DNA from: Enterobacter sp. R4-368
Lineage (GTDB): Bacteria > Pseudomonadota > Gammaproteobacteria > Enterobacterales > Enterobacteriaceae
Reading direction: 5' to 3'
NCBI RefSeq assembly: GCF_000410515.1
Contig: NC_021500.1
Span: forward strand, 2,976,001-3,040,000
DNA: 64,000 nt
Position 1 is the first letter of the stretch; the number at the start of each line of letters is the position of its first letter. The translations under genes were made by a program, and so were the position numbers. This document shows positions 12,341-25,385 of this stretch, one piece after another. The notes beneath the pieces are model-generated. The model ran no database searches and had not been told where the DNA came from. It saw only the letters and a program-made list of their open reading frames with translations.

Positions 12341-13678
12341 TTAATGCGCGTCAATAAAGATGATTTTCAGCAGGAACAACACCGCAACCACCAGAACACA
12401 CGGGCTCAGATCGCGCAGACGGCCAGTGCCGATCTTCATCACACAGTAAGAGATAAAGCCGAGCGCAATACCTTCAGTAATTGAGAAGCTAAACGGCATC
12501 ATCACGGCAGTGATGAATGCAGGCACGGCTTCTGTCATATCTTCCCATTTCACGCGCGCCAGGCTGGATGTCATCAGCACACCAACGTAAATCAGCGCAC
12601 CAGCAGCGGCATAAGCCGGAACCATGCCCGCCAGCGGCGACAGGAAGATAACCAGCAAGAACAGCAGACCAACCACCACTGCGGTCAGGCCGGTACGCCC
12701 ACCGACAGAGACACCCGAAGACGATTCGATATAAGCCGTCACGGAAGAGGTGCCGATAAACGAACCTGTCACTGAAGAGATGCTGTCAACGAACAGCGCC
12801 TGCTTCATGCGCGGGAATTTGCCGCTCTCATCCACCAGCCCGGCTTTATCCGTCACGCCAATCAGCGTACCGGAAGAGTCGAACAGGTTAACCAGCATAA
12901 ACGAGAAAATCACACCCGCCAGACCGATATTAAACGAACCGGCCAGATCAACGTTGCCGACAACGGACGCCACGCTCGGCGGCGCGGAAACGATGCCGTG
13001 GTACTGCACATCACCCATCAGCCAGCCCAGCAGCGTTGTCACAACGATAGAGATCAGCACCGCGGCGTGAATGTTGCGCGACGCCAGAATCGCGATGATA
13101 AAGAAACCGAGCACACCCAGCAGAACACTGTGAGACGTCAGGTTGCCAATGCTCACCAGCGTCTCTTTGTTGGCGACGATAACACCGGCGTTTTTCAGCC
13201 CCATCATGCCAATAAACAAACCGATACCGCTGGTAATACCAACACGCAGGCTCACCGGGATATTGGCAATCATCCAGTAACGAACGCGGAAAATAGTCAG
13301 CAGCAGCAAACCGACCGCGCCCCAGAAAATTGCGCCCATGCCAATCTGCCAGGAGAGGCCCATCGCGCCAACGACCACGAACGCAAAGAAAGCATTCAGG
13401 CCCATGGCCGGCGCCAGTGCGACCGGCAAATTCGCCACCAGCCCCATCAGAATGCTGCCAAAAGCAGCAATCAGGCAGGTTGTCACAAATACTGCGCTGG
13501 TATCCATTCCGGCGACGCCCAGAATCTGGGGGTTAACAAAAACGATATACACCATCGTCAAAAACGTCGTGAAACCGGCGATCACCTCAGTGCGTGCCGA
13601 AGTGCCGTGCTCGCGCAGTTTAAACACGCGGTCAAGCAACCCCTGGCCTGAAGCCTGGGTAGTGTGTTGTTGGCTCAT
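12341..13678 (-). CDS. adeP: Adenine permease AdeP (YieG/PurP), NCS2 AzgA-type
   Basis: 445 aa from the ATG at 13676-13678 (MSQQHTTQASGQG), matching E. coli AdeP length; a TTG two codons upstream is not used. It is a proton-coupled high-affinity adenine importer of the AzgA-like branch of the nucleobase permeases, with many hydrophobic segments across the inner membrane. Family signatures include VEVIAG-like TEVIAGFTTFLTMVYI near the start and NAFFAFVV. The substrate is inferred from near-identity to AdeP. A PurR-like operator lies about 100 bp upstream (13780-13795), fitting purine repression. Confidence 0.95.
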   Translation of the reverse strand: MSQQHTTQASGQGLLDRVFKLREHGTSARTEVIAGFTTFLTMVYIVFVNPQILGVAGMDTSAVFVTTCLIAAFGSILMGLVANLPVALAPAMGLNAFFAFVVVGAMGLSWQIGMGAIFWGAVGLLLLTIFRVRYWMIANIPVSLRVGITSGIGLFIGMMGLKNAGVIVANKETLVSIGNLTSHSVLLGVLGFFIIAILASRNIHAAVLISIVVTTLLGWLMGDVQYHGIVSAPPSVASVVGNVDLAGSFNIGLAGVIFSFMLVNLFDSSGTLIGVTDKAGLVDESGKFPRMKQALFVDSISSVTGSFIGTSSVTAYIESSSGVSVGGRTGLTAVVVGLLFLLVIFLSPLAGMVPAYAAAGALIYVGVLMTSSLARVKWEDMTEAVPAFITAVMMPFSFSITEGIALGFISYCVMKIGTGRLRDLSPCVLVVAVLFLLKIIFIDAH

Positions 13679-13779
13679 TATCAATTTCCGGAATAGGAGG
13701 GAAAATTCGTCGCTATCCTATACCAAAATGAGACAATGTTGACGGTTATCACACACTTTTTTTCATTGAATTTGCTTAT

Positions 13780-13795
13780 ACGGCAACGATTGCGT
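13780..13795. promoter_or_regulatory. PurR-like operator between adeP and yieH
   Basis: ACGGCAACGATTGCGT matches the palindromic PurR consensus ACGCAAACGTTTGCGT at 13 of 16 positions, including the central CG. It lies about 100 bp upstream of adeP and 53 bp upstream of yieH, which diverge. Purine-repressed adenine uptake is the likely meaning; binding is not shown. Confidence 0.6.
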
Positions 13796-13847
13796 CCCGT
13801 AATCTGCGTTAAGTAAACGTTAAACTTGCAATAAAACAGGAAACGGC

Positions 13848-14513
13848 ATGTCCCACATTGAAGCGGTATTTTTCGACTGTGACGGCACCCTGGTCGACAG
13901 TGAAGTAATTTGTTCCCGCGCGTACGTGCATATGTTTGAAACGTTTGGTATTTCGCTCGATCTGAACGAGGTTTTTAAACGATTTAAAGGTATGAAACTG
14001 TATGAAATCATCGATGTTATCGGCGAGGAGTACGGTAAACCGCTGGATAAAAGCGCGCTGGAGCCGGTGTACCGCGCGGAAGTAGCGCGTCTGTTTGACA
14101 GCGAGCTGGAAGTGATTGCCGGAGCGAATGCATTGCTGGACGCGGTGGCGATTCCGATGTGCGTCGTGTCTAATGGCCCCGTCAGCAAAATGCAACACTC
14201 TTTGGGCAAACTTGGAATGCTACATCACTTTCCTGAAAAACTGTTTAGCGGCTATGACATCCAACGCTGGAAGCCCGATCCGGCGATAATGTACCATGCA
14301 GCTAAAGCGCTTAATGTCGATCCGGCAAACTGTATTCTGGTGGATGATTCCACCGCCGGGGCGCAATCTGGTATCGCGGCAGGGATGGAAGTATTTTACT
14401 TCTGCGCCGATCCGCATAACAAACCCATCGACCACCCAAAAGTGACTATGTTCACTGACCTGGCGCAGTTGCCAGAGCTGTGGCGCGCTCGCGGGTGGCA
14501 TGTTACGCGTTAA
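13848..14513 (+). CDS. yieH: 6-phosphogluconate phosphatase YieH (HAD family)
   Basis: 221 aa haloacid-dehalogenase-type phosphatase. Motif I is VFFDCDGTLVDSE (nucleophile Asp and acid/base Asp) at about residues 7-18. Motif II is VVSNG near 106. Motif III is the lysine in RWKPDP near 142. Motif IV is VDDSTAGAQSG near 162. A helical cap between motifs I and II makes it a C1-type beta-phosphoglucomutase-like member. E. coli YieH has been reported to act on 6-phosphogluconate, and the same is inferred from close similarity and position next to adeP. Confidence 0.93.
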   Translation: MSHIEAVFFDCDGTLVDSEVICSRAYVHMFETFGISLDLNEVFKRFKGMKLYEIIDVIGEEYGKPLDKSALEPVYRAEVARLFDSELEVIAGANALLDAVAIPMCVVSNGPVSKMQHSLGKLGMLHHFPEKLFSGYDIQRWKPDPAIMYHAAKALNVDPANCILVDDSTAGAQSGIAAGMEVFYFCADPHNKPIDHPKVTMFTDLAQLPELWRARGWHVTR

Positions 14514-14518
14514 TCTAA

Positions 14519-15127
<609 letters not shown>

Positions 15128-15151
15128 TGGAGAACGACAGGAGCACAACAG

Positions 15152-16054
15152 ATGCCTGAATTACTTGCACGTTACCAGGGTTGCCTGCTCGGGCTGGCCG
15201 CAGGTGATGCAGTTGGTACCACGGTGGAGTTCAGCGCGAAGGACTCCTTTCCACCCGTGAAGGGGATGGAAGGCGGCGGCCCGTTTCATTTACAGGCCGG
15301 GCAGTGGACTGACGATACCTCAATGGCGCTGTGCCTTGCGGAAAGCCTGGTCACCTGTAACGGGTTTGACGCAAAGGATCAGATGAACCGTTATCTGAAC
15401 TGGTGGAAGTGGGGCTATTTAAGCTCTACAGGTCACTGTTTTGATATCGGCATGACCGTTGCCAGCGCGCTGCAGAAGTTCGCCAATAATGGCGAGCCGT
15501 TTGCCGGTTCCAGCAACCCGCGAACGGCCGGCAACGGCTCACTGATGCGTCTGGCGCCTGTGGTACTGTGGTTCTTTCCGGATCAAGCGCAAGTGCTGGA
15601 ATATGCACAAGCCTCTTCACGCACGACGCACGCAGCGCCGGAAGCACTCGCCAGCTGCCGTCTGTTCGCACAACAGCTTATGAATGCCTTACAGGGCAAA
15701 AGTAAGCAGGAAACGCTGACCGATATCGCGCAGTTGCCGGAGCAGGAAAACCTGCGCCACATCGCTGAGGGTTGCTATCTGCAAAAAAACCGGGCGGAGA
15801 TTTTTGGTACCGGTTACTGCGTGCAGAGCCTGGAAGCGGCGCTGTGGTGTTTCGCCAAAGGTAACGACTTTGAAGAAACCATCCTGCTGGCCACCAACCT
15901 CGGCGATGATGCGGATACTACCGCCGCCATTGCCGGACAACTGGCTGGTGCGTTCTACGGGGTAAACGGCATTCCGCAAACGTGGCGTGACAAACTCTGG
16001 CAGTATGAGGATATCGATAGGCTGGCAAGAAAGCTGCTGGCAAAATCGGCCTGA
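15152..16054 (+). CDS. ADP-ribosylglycohydrolase (DraG/MacroH-like) family protein
   Basis: 300 aa. Family hallmarks: N-terminal CLLGLAAGDAVG; metal-binding QWTDDTSMAL (residues 51-60); a second metal site in NLGDDADTTAAIAGQLAGA near residues 250-268. These acidic residues bind the di-metal centre that hydrolyses ADP-ribose from arginine or other ADP-ribosylated acceptors. There is no signal peptide, so it is cytoplasmic. It probably forms an operon with cbrC. Its substrate here is unknown: no ADP-ribosyltransferase and no nif genes are nearby. A strong hairpin ends the transcript. Confidence 0.88.
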   Translation: MPELLARYQGCLLGLAAGDAVGTTVEFSAKDSFPPVKGMEGGGPFHLQAGQWTDDTSMALCLAESLVTCNGFDAKDQMNRYLNWWKWGYLSSTGHCFDIGMTVASALQKFANNGEPFAGSSNPRTAGNGSLMRLAPVVLWFFPDQAQVLEYAQASSRTTHAAPEALASCRLFAQQLMNALQGKSKQETLTDIAQLPEQENLRHIAEGCYLQKNRAEIFGTGYCVQSLEAALWCFAKGNDFEETILLATNLGDDADTTAAIAGQLAGAFYGVNGIPQTWRDKLWQYEDIDRLARKLLAKSA

Positions 16055-16056
16055 AA

Positions 16057-16084
16057 AAAACCCCCTCGTCGCTGAGGGGGTTTT
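16057..16084. terminator. Bidirectional terminator between the DraG-family gene and phoU
   Basis: AAAACCCCCTC pairs with GAGGGGGTTTT around a GTCGCT loop, with A- and T-tracts on both sides. It lies between convergent genes and ends both transcripts. Confidence 0.9.
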
Positions 16085-16088
16085 CACA

Positions 16089-16814
16089 TCACTCTTTGGG
16101 ATCTTTTCCCGCCAGCAGCTTATCCAGTTCATCGCCGCCAACGTGACGGAAATCCTGCCCCTTCACGAAGTAGAAGATGTATTCACAGATATTCTGGCAA
16201 CGGTCGCCGATACGCTCGATGGAACGGGCGCAGAACAGCGCGGTCAGCACGCTCGGAATGGTGCGGGAATCTTCCATCATGTAGGTCATTAACTGACGCA
16301 CAATGCCTTCATATTCCTGATCCACTTTTTTATCTTCGCGGTAGATACGCACCGCTTCGTCCAGATCCATACGGGCGAAAGCGTCCAGCACGTCATGCAG
16401 CATCTGCACGGTGTGTCGGCCCAGCGATTCAAGGCTTACCAGCAGCGGCTGATGTTGCTGGGAGAACTTTTCCAGCGCGGTACGGCAGATTTTATCCGCC
16501 ACGTCGCCAATACGTTCCAGCTCAGCGATGGTTTTGATGATCGCCATCACCAGGCGTAGATCGCTCGCCGTCGGCTGACGCTTAGCAATAATGCGCACAC
16601 AGGCTTCATCGATGGCAACTTCCATCATATTGACCTGTTTGTCGCCCTCAACAACGCGCTTAGCCAGCTCGCTGTCCTGGTTGTGCATGGCGGTGATCGC
16701 ATCAGAAAGCTGCTGCTCCACCATTCCACCCATGGTCATTACCTGAGTGCGAATGCTTTCCAGCTCAGCGTTGAACTGCCCGGAAATGTGTTTGTTAAGG
16801 TTGAGATTGTCCAT
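16089..16814 (-). CDS. phoU: Phosphate-signalling protein PhoU
   Basis: Negative regulator linking the PstSCAB transporter to the PhoR/PhoB two-component system. 241 aa from the ATG at 16812-16814 ([15 protein letters not shown]), with GGAG upstream; the frame is open ten codons further but the start matches E. coli. It consists of two similar three-helix bundles, each with a metal-binding E/DxxxD-type motif ([13 protein letters not shown] near 79-91 and [14 protein letters not shown] near 200). It is the last gene of the pst operon and ends convergently at a shared terminator. Confidence 0.98.
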   Translation of the reverse strand: MDNLNLNKHISGQFNAELESIRTQVMTMGGMVEQQLSDAITAMHNQDSELAKRVVEGDKQVNMMEVAIDEACVRIIAKRQPTASDLRLVMAIIKTIAELERIGDVADKICRTALEKFSQQHQPLLVSLESLGRHTVQMLHDVLDAFARMDLDEAVRIYREDKKVDQEYEGIVRQLMTYMMEDSRTIPSVLTALFCARSIERIGDRCQNICEYIFYFVKGQDFRHVGGDELDKLLAGKDPKE

Positions 16815-16883
16815 GGTGCACTCCAAATGCCCGACAGATTTCACGTTGTAACAGGGTTGCTGAGACCTTTACGGCTCGGCAAA

Positions 16884-17657
<774 letters not shown>

Positions 17658-17703
17658 TTATCTCTTTCCTCAACTCGACGCCGCTTTCGCCGCGTCGCAA
17701 AAA

Positions 17704-19556
<1,853 letters not shown>

Positions 19557-19590
19557 TTACTCTTCAGTTTAACGTCTTACGAATTTGCCC

Positions 19591-19655
19591 GCAGGCACTT
19601 GCGCTTGCCGGCCTACAGAAGATCTGTAAGGCGGATGGTGTAAGCGCCATCCGCC
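19591..19655. repeat. REP/BIME-like palindromes between pstS and pstC
   Basis: Two GC-rich inverted repeats lie in the pstS-pstC gap. The clearest pairs GGCGGATGG with CCATCCGCC at 19630-19655, and a second unit around 19591-19616 includes GCCGGCCTACAG. The words match the E. coli REP (PU) family. In that family such elements stabilise upstream mRNA and can bind gyrase, IHF or Pol I. Confidence 0.75.
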
Positions 19656-19676
19656 ATGTTCTTCAAAAACCAGTGC

Positions 19677-20717
19677 TTAGTACAGTGCTTTACCGCTGCT
19701 GTCTTTCACGTTGGCTTTCCAGGCAGCGCGAACTTGTTCAACAACGCTATCCGGCAGGGTTGCGTAGTCGAGATCGTTAGCTTGTTTGCCGCCTTTTTTG
19801 TAGGCCCAGTCAAAGAATTTCAGCACTTCAGCGCCTTGCTCAGGTTTAGCCTGCTCTTTATGCACCAGAATGAACGTGGTGGAAGTGATTGGCCACACGT
19901 CCGCACCTTTCTGGTTAGTCAGGTCCTGTGCGAAAGACTTGCTCCAGTCGATATCTTTAGCCGCGTTGGAGAAACTGGTTTCCGTCGGGCTAACCGCTTT
20001 ACCATCGGCAGAAAGCAGCTTGGTGTAGGTCAGGTTGTTCTGCTTAGCGTAAGCATATTCAACGTAACCGATAGAGCCCGGCAGACGCTGAACGAACGCG
20101 GCGATACCGTCGTTACCTTTACCGCCCAGACCGGTCGGCCAGTTAACGGTAGAGCCAGAACCGACTTTAGATTTCCACTCTTCGTTCACTTTCGCCAGGT
20201 AGCTGGTGAAAACGAAGGAGGTACCGGAACCATCAGCGCGGCGAACCACAGCGATGTTCTGTGAAGGCAGTTTCAGGCCTGGGTTGAGTTTGGCAATAGC
20301 CGCGTCATCCCATTTTTTGATATTACCCAGGTAGATATCACCCAGGGTCTTGCCGTCCAGCACCAGCTCACCGGATTTAACACCCGGGACGTTAATTGCC
20401 AGCACGATACCGCCGATCACAGTCGGAAACTGGAACAGGCCTTCCTGAGCCAGTTTGTCGTCAGCCAGCGGGGCATCGGACGCACCGAAATCAACAGTTT
20501 TAGCAGTAATTTGTTTAACGCCACCAGACGAACCGATACCCTGGTAGTTAATCTTGTTACCTGTTTCTTTCTGGTAGGTATCAGCCCACTTGGCATACAC
20601 CGGCGCCGGGAAAGTTGCGCCCGCGCCTGTCAGGCTGGCAGCTGCGTTTACAGCAAATGCACTCAGAGAAAAGGTCGCGGCGACAACAGTTGCGACAGTG
20701 GTACGCATAACGTTCAT
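19677..20717 (-). CDS. pstS: Periplasmic phosphate-binding protein PstS
   Basis: 346 aa precursor from the ATG at 20715-20717, with AGGAGA eight bases upstream. A Sec signal peptide ([20 protein letters not shown] and on, cleaved before the [13 protein letters not shown] mature start) exports it. It binds phosphate for delivery to PstCA; phosphate-contact segments include [14 protein letters not shown] and ADGSGTS. First gene of pstSCAB-phoU. Two Pho boxes are directly upstream. Confidence 0.99.
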   Translation of the reverse strand: MNVMRTTVATVVAATFSLSAFAVNAAASLTGAGATFPAPVYAKWADTYQKETGNKINYQGIGSSGGVKQITAKTVDFGASDAPLADDKLAQEGLFQFPTVIGGIVLAINVPGVKSGELVLDGKTLGDIYLGNIKKWDDAAIAKLNPGLKLPSQNIAVVRRADGSGTSFVFTSYLAKVNEEWKSKVGSGSTVNWPTGLGGKGNDGIAAFVQRLPGSIGYVEYAYAKQNNLTYTKLLSADGKAVSPTETSFSNAAKDIDWSKSFAQDLTNQKGADVWPITSTTFILVHKEQAKPEQGAEVLKFFDWAYKKGGKQANDLDYATLPDSVVEQVRAAWKANVKDSSGKALY

Positions 20718-20782
20718 AATGTCTCCTGCAAGAATCGTAAATCGTTGTTTAGTGGCTACGATGAGCAAAATAGGACACTTTG

Positions 20783-20822
20783 ATGACAGTTATATGCAAA
20801 GATTGTTACTGTTTGATGACAG
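20783..20822 (-). promoter_or_regulatory. Tandem Pho boxes (PhoB sites) upstream of pstS
   Basis: On the minus strand, CTGTCATCAAACAGTAAC (RC of about 20805-20822) and TTTGCATATAACTGTCAT (RC of 20783-20800) fit the direct-repeat Pho box, CTGTCAT-nnnn-CTGTCAT. Spacing and position about 65-105 bp upstream of the start match the E. coli pstS promoter. Phosphate-starvation induction is inferred. Confidence 0.85.
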
Positions 20823-20989
20823 CAACGGATTACGGCCAGATTTAACGAATTCAGGATGATTTATCAGCGAGATAAAAAAGTTGATGACGATAAAATGTCA
20901 GCAAGATTTTAGTTTTATGACATTAAAAACGTAGCTGAATCTGACAAGAAGTCCTAACAAAACGCGAGAAAAAGCCACCGCTTATCACT

Positions 20990-21568
20990 TTATTTACGCC
21001 TGGATTGCGTCAGCGCCTGACGCCGGAATTGGGCTATTTTTAGCGATACACGCCACTGCACTAATTTCGTAAGTTCCGGCCCATTCATCACTTTCCGCGT
21101 CAGCCATAAAAGAACCATACTACTCCCCCAAAAAACCAGAGACAGTGCGGAAAACGGAGCAATGAGAAGCCATCCTGCCACTGGCACGTTGCAAACACAT
21201 AACAGCAACCAGACAGCCAGGAATAATTTTAAGGAGAGCGTGCGCCCTTTTTCTACGCCGATGAGCGCCACGACCAGGACTAAAAATACCGCTACACCTG
21301 CGATGAAACTCAGGCCACCAATGGCGGTTTTCACCGTCAGCGCAAGGCAAACATAGCTTAGTAACAAGGCATAAAACACCACCGTTACGCTGCCATAAAA
21401 TGTCATCCCGCCTCTGCCTGCAGGATAGGCCTTTGGCATCTCTTTAAATGCCTCCGCCGCCAGCTTCAACTGTGCCAGCTTGCGACCCGCTATTCCCGCA
21501 TCAACACCCCGGCAATAATTGATGAGTGCAAGCAATCTTGCACCTGCCATTTTTTCCAACAAACTCAT
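20990..21568 (-). CDS. Unrecognised inner-membrane protein in the glmS-pstS gap
   Basis: 192 aa; I do not recognise the family. The first 50 residues are soluble and helical (MSLLEKMAGARLLALINYC). Four hydrophobic segments follow at about 56-77, 83-105, 110-131 and 134-156. A basic, Arg/Lys-rich C-terminus ends in ALTQSRRK. No catalytic motif is evident. The ATG at 21566-21568 has an AAGGAT ribosome-binding site. It sits just beyond the glmS terminator and the predicted Tn7 insertion point, in an intergenic region that carries variable genes such as lpf fimbriae in relatives, so an accessory origin is plausible. No similar gene is in E. coli K-12 as I remember it. Confidence 0.75.
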   Translation of the reverse strand: MSLLEKMAGARLLALINYCRGVDAGIAGRKLAQLKLAAEAFKEMPKAYPAGRGGMTFYGSVTVVFYALLLSYVCLALTVKTAIGGLSFIAGVAVFLVLVVALIGVEKGRTLSLKLFLAVWLLLCVCNVPVAGWLLIAPFSALSLVFWGSSMVLLWLTRKVMNGPELTKLVQWRVSLKIAQFRRQALTQSRRK

Positions 21569-21585
21569 GGCTATCCTTAAAAAAA

Positions 21586-21607
21586 GAGGCTGCCATCAGG
21601 CAACCTC
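21586..21607 (-). terminator. glmS terminator
   Basis: On the minus strand, GAGGTTGCC pairs with GGCAGCCTC (one G-U pair) around TGAT, followed by TTTTTTT. It lies about 28 bp after the glmS stop, between glmS and the unrecognised membrane-protein gene. Confidence 0.85.
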
Positions 21608-21670
21608 TCTCTACACTATGACAAGCTTAAGACCTTATTCCACAGTAACCGATTTCGCCAGGTTACGCGG
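21608..21670 (-). other. attTn7 (glmS 3' end), unoccupied
   Basis: Tn7 TnsD recognises the conserved last ~36 bp of glmS (encoding LAKSVTVE here) and inserts about 25 bp past the stop, which would be near 21610. The recognition sequence is present, and I see no Tn7 ends or tns genes in the window. Position is inferred from known Tn7 biology. Confidence 0.6.
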
Positions 21671-23464
21671 CTGATCCACGTCGGTGCCTTTGATCAGCGC
21701 AACATGGTAAGCCAGCAGTTGCAGCGGCACGGTATAGAAGATTGGCGCGATCACTTCTTCTACATGCGGCATATCGATAATGTGCATATTGTCGTTGCTG
21801 GTGAAACCGGCATCCTGATCGGCAAAGACATACAGCACGCCGCCACGGGCGCGAACTTCTTCGATGTTGGATTTCAGTTTTTCCAGCAGCTCGTTGTTTG
21901 GCGCAACGACAATCACCGGCATATCGGCATCAATCAGCGCCAATGGGCCATGTTTCAGTTCACCTGCGGCATAGGCTTCGGCATGAATATAGGAGATCTC
22001 TTTCAGCTTCAGCGCACCTTCCAGTGCGATCGGATACTGGTCGCCACGGCCAAGGAACAGCGCATGATGCTTGTCGGAGAAATCTTCTGCCAGCGCTTCA
22101 ATGCGTTTATCCTGCGACAGCATCTGCTCAATGCGGCTCGGCAGCGCCTGCAAACCATGAACGATATCGTGCTCAATGGCCGCATCCAGCCCTTTCAGGC
22201 GGCTCAGTTTCGCCACCAGCATCAGCAACACAGTGAGCTGAGTGGTAAACGCTTTGGTTGATGCAACGCCGATTTCCGTACCGGCTTTGGTCATCATCGC
22301 CAGGTCGGATTCGCGCACTAGCGAGGAACCCGGAACGTTACAAATAGCCAGCGAACCCAGATAACCCAGCTCTTTTGACAAACGCAGTGCCGCCAGCGTA
22401 TCCGCCGTTTCGCCAGACTGCGACAGGGTGATCATCAGGCTATTACGACGCACCGCAGATTTGCGATAGCGGAACTCAGAAGCGATTTCGACATCGCACG
22501 GAACACCCGCCAGCGCTTCAAACCAGTAGCGGGAAACCATACCGGAGTTATAAGACGTACCGCAGGCAACGATCTGAATATGTTCAACTTTCGACAGCAG
22601 CTCGTTGGCATTCGGCCCCAGTTCGCTCAGATCAACTTCACCATGGCTGATACGGCCAGTCAGTGTGTTTTTGATGGCGTTCGGCTGCTCGTAGATCTCT
22701 TTTTGCATGTAGTGGCGGTAAATACCTTTATCGCCAGCGTCGTATTGCAGATTAGATTCGATATCAGGGCGTTTAACCTGCGCGCCAGATTTATCGAAAA
22801 CAGTCACGCTACGGCGAGTCACTTCAGCAATATCGCCCTCTTCAAGGAAGATAAAGCGGCGGGTAACCGGCAGCAAGGCCAGCTGATCGGATGCAATAAA
22901 GTTTTCACCCATGCCCAGGCCAATAACCAGCGGACTGCCAGAGCGCGCTGCCAGCAACGTACCCGGATCGCGCGTATCCATGATGACAGTGCCATATGCC
23001 CCGCGTAACTGAGGAATAGTACGCAGTACAGCTTCACGCAGCGTGCCGCCCTGCTCCAGTTCCCAGTGCACCAGGTGCGCGATAACTTCGGTATCCGTTT
23101 CAGAAACAAACACATAACCGCGTGCTTTTAACTCTTCACGCAGCGGCTCGTGGTTTTCGATAATACCGTTATGCACCACCACAATATGGTCAGAAACATG
23201 CGGATGCGCGTTGCCTTCCGACGGTTCACCATGCGTTGCCCAACGCGTATGAGCAATACCGGTGCCACCATGCAGCGGGTGTTCTTCCGCCGCCTGAGAG
23301 AGCATCTGCACTTTACCAAGACGGCGCAGACGGGTCATATGACCTTGTGCATCAATCACCGCCAGACCAGCAGAGTCATAACCACGGTATTCCAGACGAC
23401 GAAGGCCTTCGAGAAGGATTTCAGCTACATCACGTTGCGCGACTGCGCCAACAATTCCACACAT
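21635..23464 (-). CDS. glmS: Glucosamine-6-phosphate synthase (glutamine-fructose-6-phosphate aminotransferase)
   Basis: Converts fructose-6-phosphate and glutamine to glucosamine-6-phosphate, the first step to UDP-GlcNAc. 609 aa from the ATG at 23462-23464 ([12 protein letters not shown]); the open frame extends eight codons further but the start must expose Cys1 as the nucleophile of the N-terminal class II glutaminase domain (to about 240). Two SIS sugar-isomerase domains follow, with ACGTSYNSG and [11 protein letters not shown]. It ends in LAKSVTVE, the conserved terminus. It lies 207 bp after glmU. In E. coli the processed glmUS message is activated by the GlmZ sRNA. Confidence 0.99.
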   Translation of the reverse strand: MCGIVGAVAQRDVAEILLEGLRRLEYRGYDSAGLAVIDAQGHMTRLRRLGKVQMLSQAAEEHPLHGGTGIAHTRWATHGEPSEGNAHPHVSDHIVVVHNGIIENHEPLREELKARGYVFVSETDTEVIAHLVHWELEQGGTLREAVLRTIPQLRGAYGTVIMDTRDPGTLLAARSGSPLVIGLGMGENFIASDQLALLPVTRRFIFLEEGDIAEVTRRSVTVFDKSGAQVKRPDIESNLQYDAGDKGIYRHYMQKEIYEQPNAIKNTLTGRISHGEVDLSELGPNANELLSKVEHIQIVACGTSYNSGMVSRYWFEALAGVPCDVEIASEFRYRKSAVRRNSLMITLSQSGETADTLAALRLSKELGYLGSLAICNVPGSSLVRESDLAMMTKAGTEIGVASTKAFTTQLTVLLMLVAKLSRLKGLDAAIEHDIVHGLQALPSRIEQMLSQDKRIEALAEDFSDKHHALFLGRGDQYPIALEGALKLKEISYIHAEAYAAGELKHGPLALIDADMPVIVVAPNNELLEKLKSNIEEVRARGGVLYVFADQDAGFTSNDNMHIIDMPHVEEVIAPIFYTVPLQLLAYHVALIKGTDVDQPRNLAKSVTVE

Positions 23465-23570
23465 ATTTTTTGATTCCGATTTTGGCATTATGCCTTTTGT
23501 TGTCGGTCAACCTGTTTACACGTCATTCTTCGACGCTGCCTTTGTACAACGCGAATTATTGAGTGTAAGT

Positions 23571-23585
23571 GTCCGATTATCGGAC
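23571..23585. promoter_or_regulatory. Palindrome in the glmU-glmS intergenic region
   Basis: GTCCGATTATCGGAC is a perfect inverted repeat in the 207-bp gap between glmU and glmS. It could form an RNA hairpin in the glmUS transcript near the region where E. coli has RNase E processing and GlmZ pairing. Function is not shown. Confidence 0.45.
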
Positions 23586-23671
23586 TCCCCGAGCCTTGTA
23601 GAGAGTGGGGTTATTTTTATAGGTACTGCACGCGGGCGGGGGAATTATCTTTCCCCTCATCCCTGAAATCG

Positions 23672-25042
23672 TTACTTCTTCTTCACCGGACGCTGCCAGC
23701 CCTGTTTTTGGACCTGCGGCACGCGGCTTAAAACCAGTTCATTTTCGTTAACGTTGCGCGTCACCGTGGTACCGGCGGCAATCGTCGCACCTTTACCGAT
23801 TGTGACAGGTGCCACCAGTTGCGTGTCAGAACCAACGAAGACATCATCACCAATAATAGTTTTATGCTTGTTCGCGCCATCATAGTTACAGGTAATAACG
23901 CCTGCACCGACATTTACGTTGTCGCCAATTTCTGCATCGCCCAGATAAGTCAGATGGCCCGCTTTCGAACCTTTCCCCAGACGCGCTTTTTTCATTTCCA
24001 CAAAGTTGCCGACATGCGCGCCAGCCAACAGTTCAGCGCCCGGGCGCAAACGCGCAAAAGGCCCGATGGTACATTCCGCTTCCAGACGAGCATCTTCCAC
24101 AACGCTATACGGGCTGATTTCGCAATCGTCGCCAATTTCGCTGTTTTTCAGAACGCAACCAGCGCCAATTTTCACGCGATCGCCAAGCTTAACGTGACCT
24201 TCAATGATGACGTTAGCATCGATCTCGACATCCCGCCCGTGCTCCAGCGTACCGCGCAGATCGAAACGCGCAGGATCGCGCAGCATAACGCCTGCCAGCA
24301 GCAATTTTTCGGCTTGCTCAGACTGATAAGCGCGTTCCAGGCGTGACAACTGAAGACGATTGTTAACGCCTTCCACTTCGCTCAGACGCTGCGGGTGCAC
24401 AGCGACGATTTCACGCCCTTCCTGATAAGCCAGTGCAATGATATCGGTGATGTAGTATTCACCCTGGGCATTATTGTTGGTGAGTTTACCAAGCCAGCGT
24501 TTCATATCGCCGCCATTGGCGATCAAAATACCGGTATTGATTTCGTTAATCTTACGCTGCTCTTCACTGGCATCTTTCTGCTCAACAATACCAGTCACAA
24601 CGCCGTTTTCGCGCGTGATGCGGCCATATCCAGTAGGGTCATCCAGAACCACAGTTAACAAACCGATCCCACCTTGCGGTTTTGCAGCACGCAGACGTTC
24701 CAGTGTTTCCACCGAAATCAGCGGCACATCACCATAGAGCATGAGAATATCTTCGTCATCCGCAAAGAACGGTGCGGCCTGCTGCATCGCATGGCCAGTA
24801 CCCAGCTGTTCAGCTTGCAGAACCCAATTGAGTTTATCGTCAGAAAGGCGTTGTTTGAGCAGATCGCCACCGTGGCCATACACCAGATGGACGTGATTCG
24901 CGCCAAGAAAAGTTGCGGTATCAATGACATGCTGAACCATCGCTTTCCCTGCAAGCGTATGCAGCACTTTGGGAAGATCGGAATACATGCGTGTACCTTT
25001 GCCCGCAGCAAGGATCACCACACTCATTTTTGTGTTCAACAT
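23672..25042 (-). CDS. glmU: Bifunctional GlmU: GlcNAc-1-P uridyltransferase / GlcN-1-P acetyltransferase
   Basis: Makes UDP-GlcNAc for peptidoglycan and lipopolysaccharide. 456 aa, the E. coli length. N-terminal nucleotidyltransferase domain with [14 protein letters not shown] (residues 8-21) and the YGDVP metal-binding aspartate. The C-terminal left-handed beta-helix of hexapeptide repeats starts near residue 250 and carries the acetyltransferase site ([23 protein letters not shown]). The basic tail ends RPVKKK. Co-transcribed with glmS. Unlike in E. coli, the gene upstream is a divergent lyase gene rather than atpC directly. Confidence 0.99.
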   Translation of the reverse strand: MLNTKMSVVILAAGKGTRMYSDLPKVLHTLAGKAMVQHVIDTATFLGANHVHLVYGHGGDLLKQRLSDDKLNWVLQAEQLGTGHAMQQAAPFFADDEDILMLYGDVPLISVETLERLRAAKPQGGIGLLTVVLDDPTGYGRITRENGVVTGIVEQKDASEEQRKINEINTGILIANGGDMKRWLGKLTNNNAQGEYYITDIIALAYQEGREIVAVHPQRLSEVEGVNNRLQLSRLERAYQSEQAEKLLLAGVMLRDPARFDLRGTLEHGRDVEIDANVIIEGHVKLGDRVKIGAGCVLKNSEIGDDCEISPYSVVEDARLEAECTIGPFARLRPGAELLAGAHVGNFVEMKKARLGKGSKAGHLTYLGDAEIGDNVNVGAGVITCNYDGANKHKTIIGDDVFVGSDTQLVAPVTIGKGATIAAGTTVTRNVNENELVLSRVPQVQKQGWQRPVKKK

Positions 25043-25385
25043 TTGCGTCCTGACTCTATTTTGGGAAAGAAGTAAACCTCTTTCGTGTTGAAAATTCTAC
25101 ATATTTTGTAGCATGAAATGGATTGCCGACGAAACGCTCAAGTTCCGCTATTTCAGGCCATTTGAAGACTATTTGGTGCGCAGAGTAAATCAGTTTGCCG
25201 CTGAAAAATAGCGCCATTTCCCGCTGGTGCTAATTCATACAATGAGTTAGCCATTATTCTCACCCTGAATAAAGATCGCACAAAAACAAAACAGCGTTTT
25301 AATTATCAAAGAGTGTGACGTACAAAAAAGAAACACCGTTTCATCTTGATGATAATGGCAGGCAATTATCAATCAGGAGAATAAA
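25043..25385. promoter_or_regulatory. glmU / pectate-lyase-like gene divergent control region
   Basis: 343 bp, AT-rich, between divergent genes. It should contain the glmU promoter (minus) and the lyase promoter (plus). A KdgR-like palindrome is at 25327-25345. A TGTGA half-site at 25314-25318 might be part of a weak CRP site. No small coding region is supported. Confidence 0.6.
25327..25345 (+). promoter_or_regulatory. KdgR-like operator upstream of the lyase gene
   Basis: AAAGAAACACCGTTTCATC is an almost symmetric site matching the KdgR consensus (AATGAAACnnnGTTTCATT type) except at the edges. It lies about 40 bp upstream of the start. KdgR is the IclR-family repressor of pectin catabolism in enterobacteria and is released by 2-keto-3-deoxygluconate. 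Match is judged by eye. Confidence 0.65.

Noticed and set aside
23672..23690. Possible Tn7 or other mobile-element insertion near glmS.
   Set aside because: No terminal repeats, target duplications or transposase-like frames were seen around glmS or elsewhere in the window.
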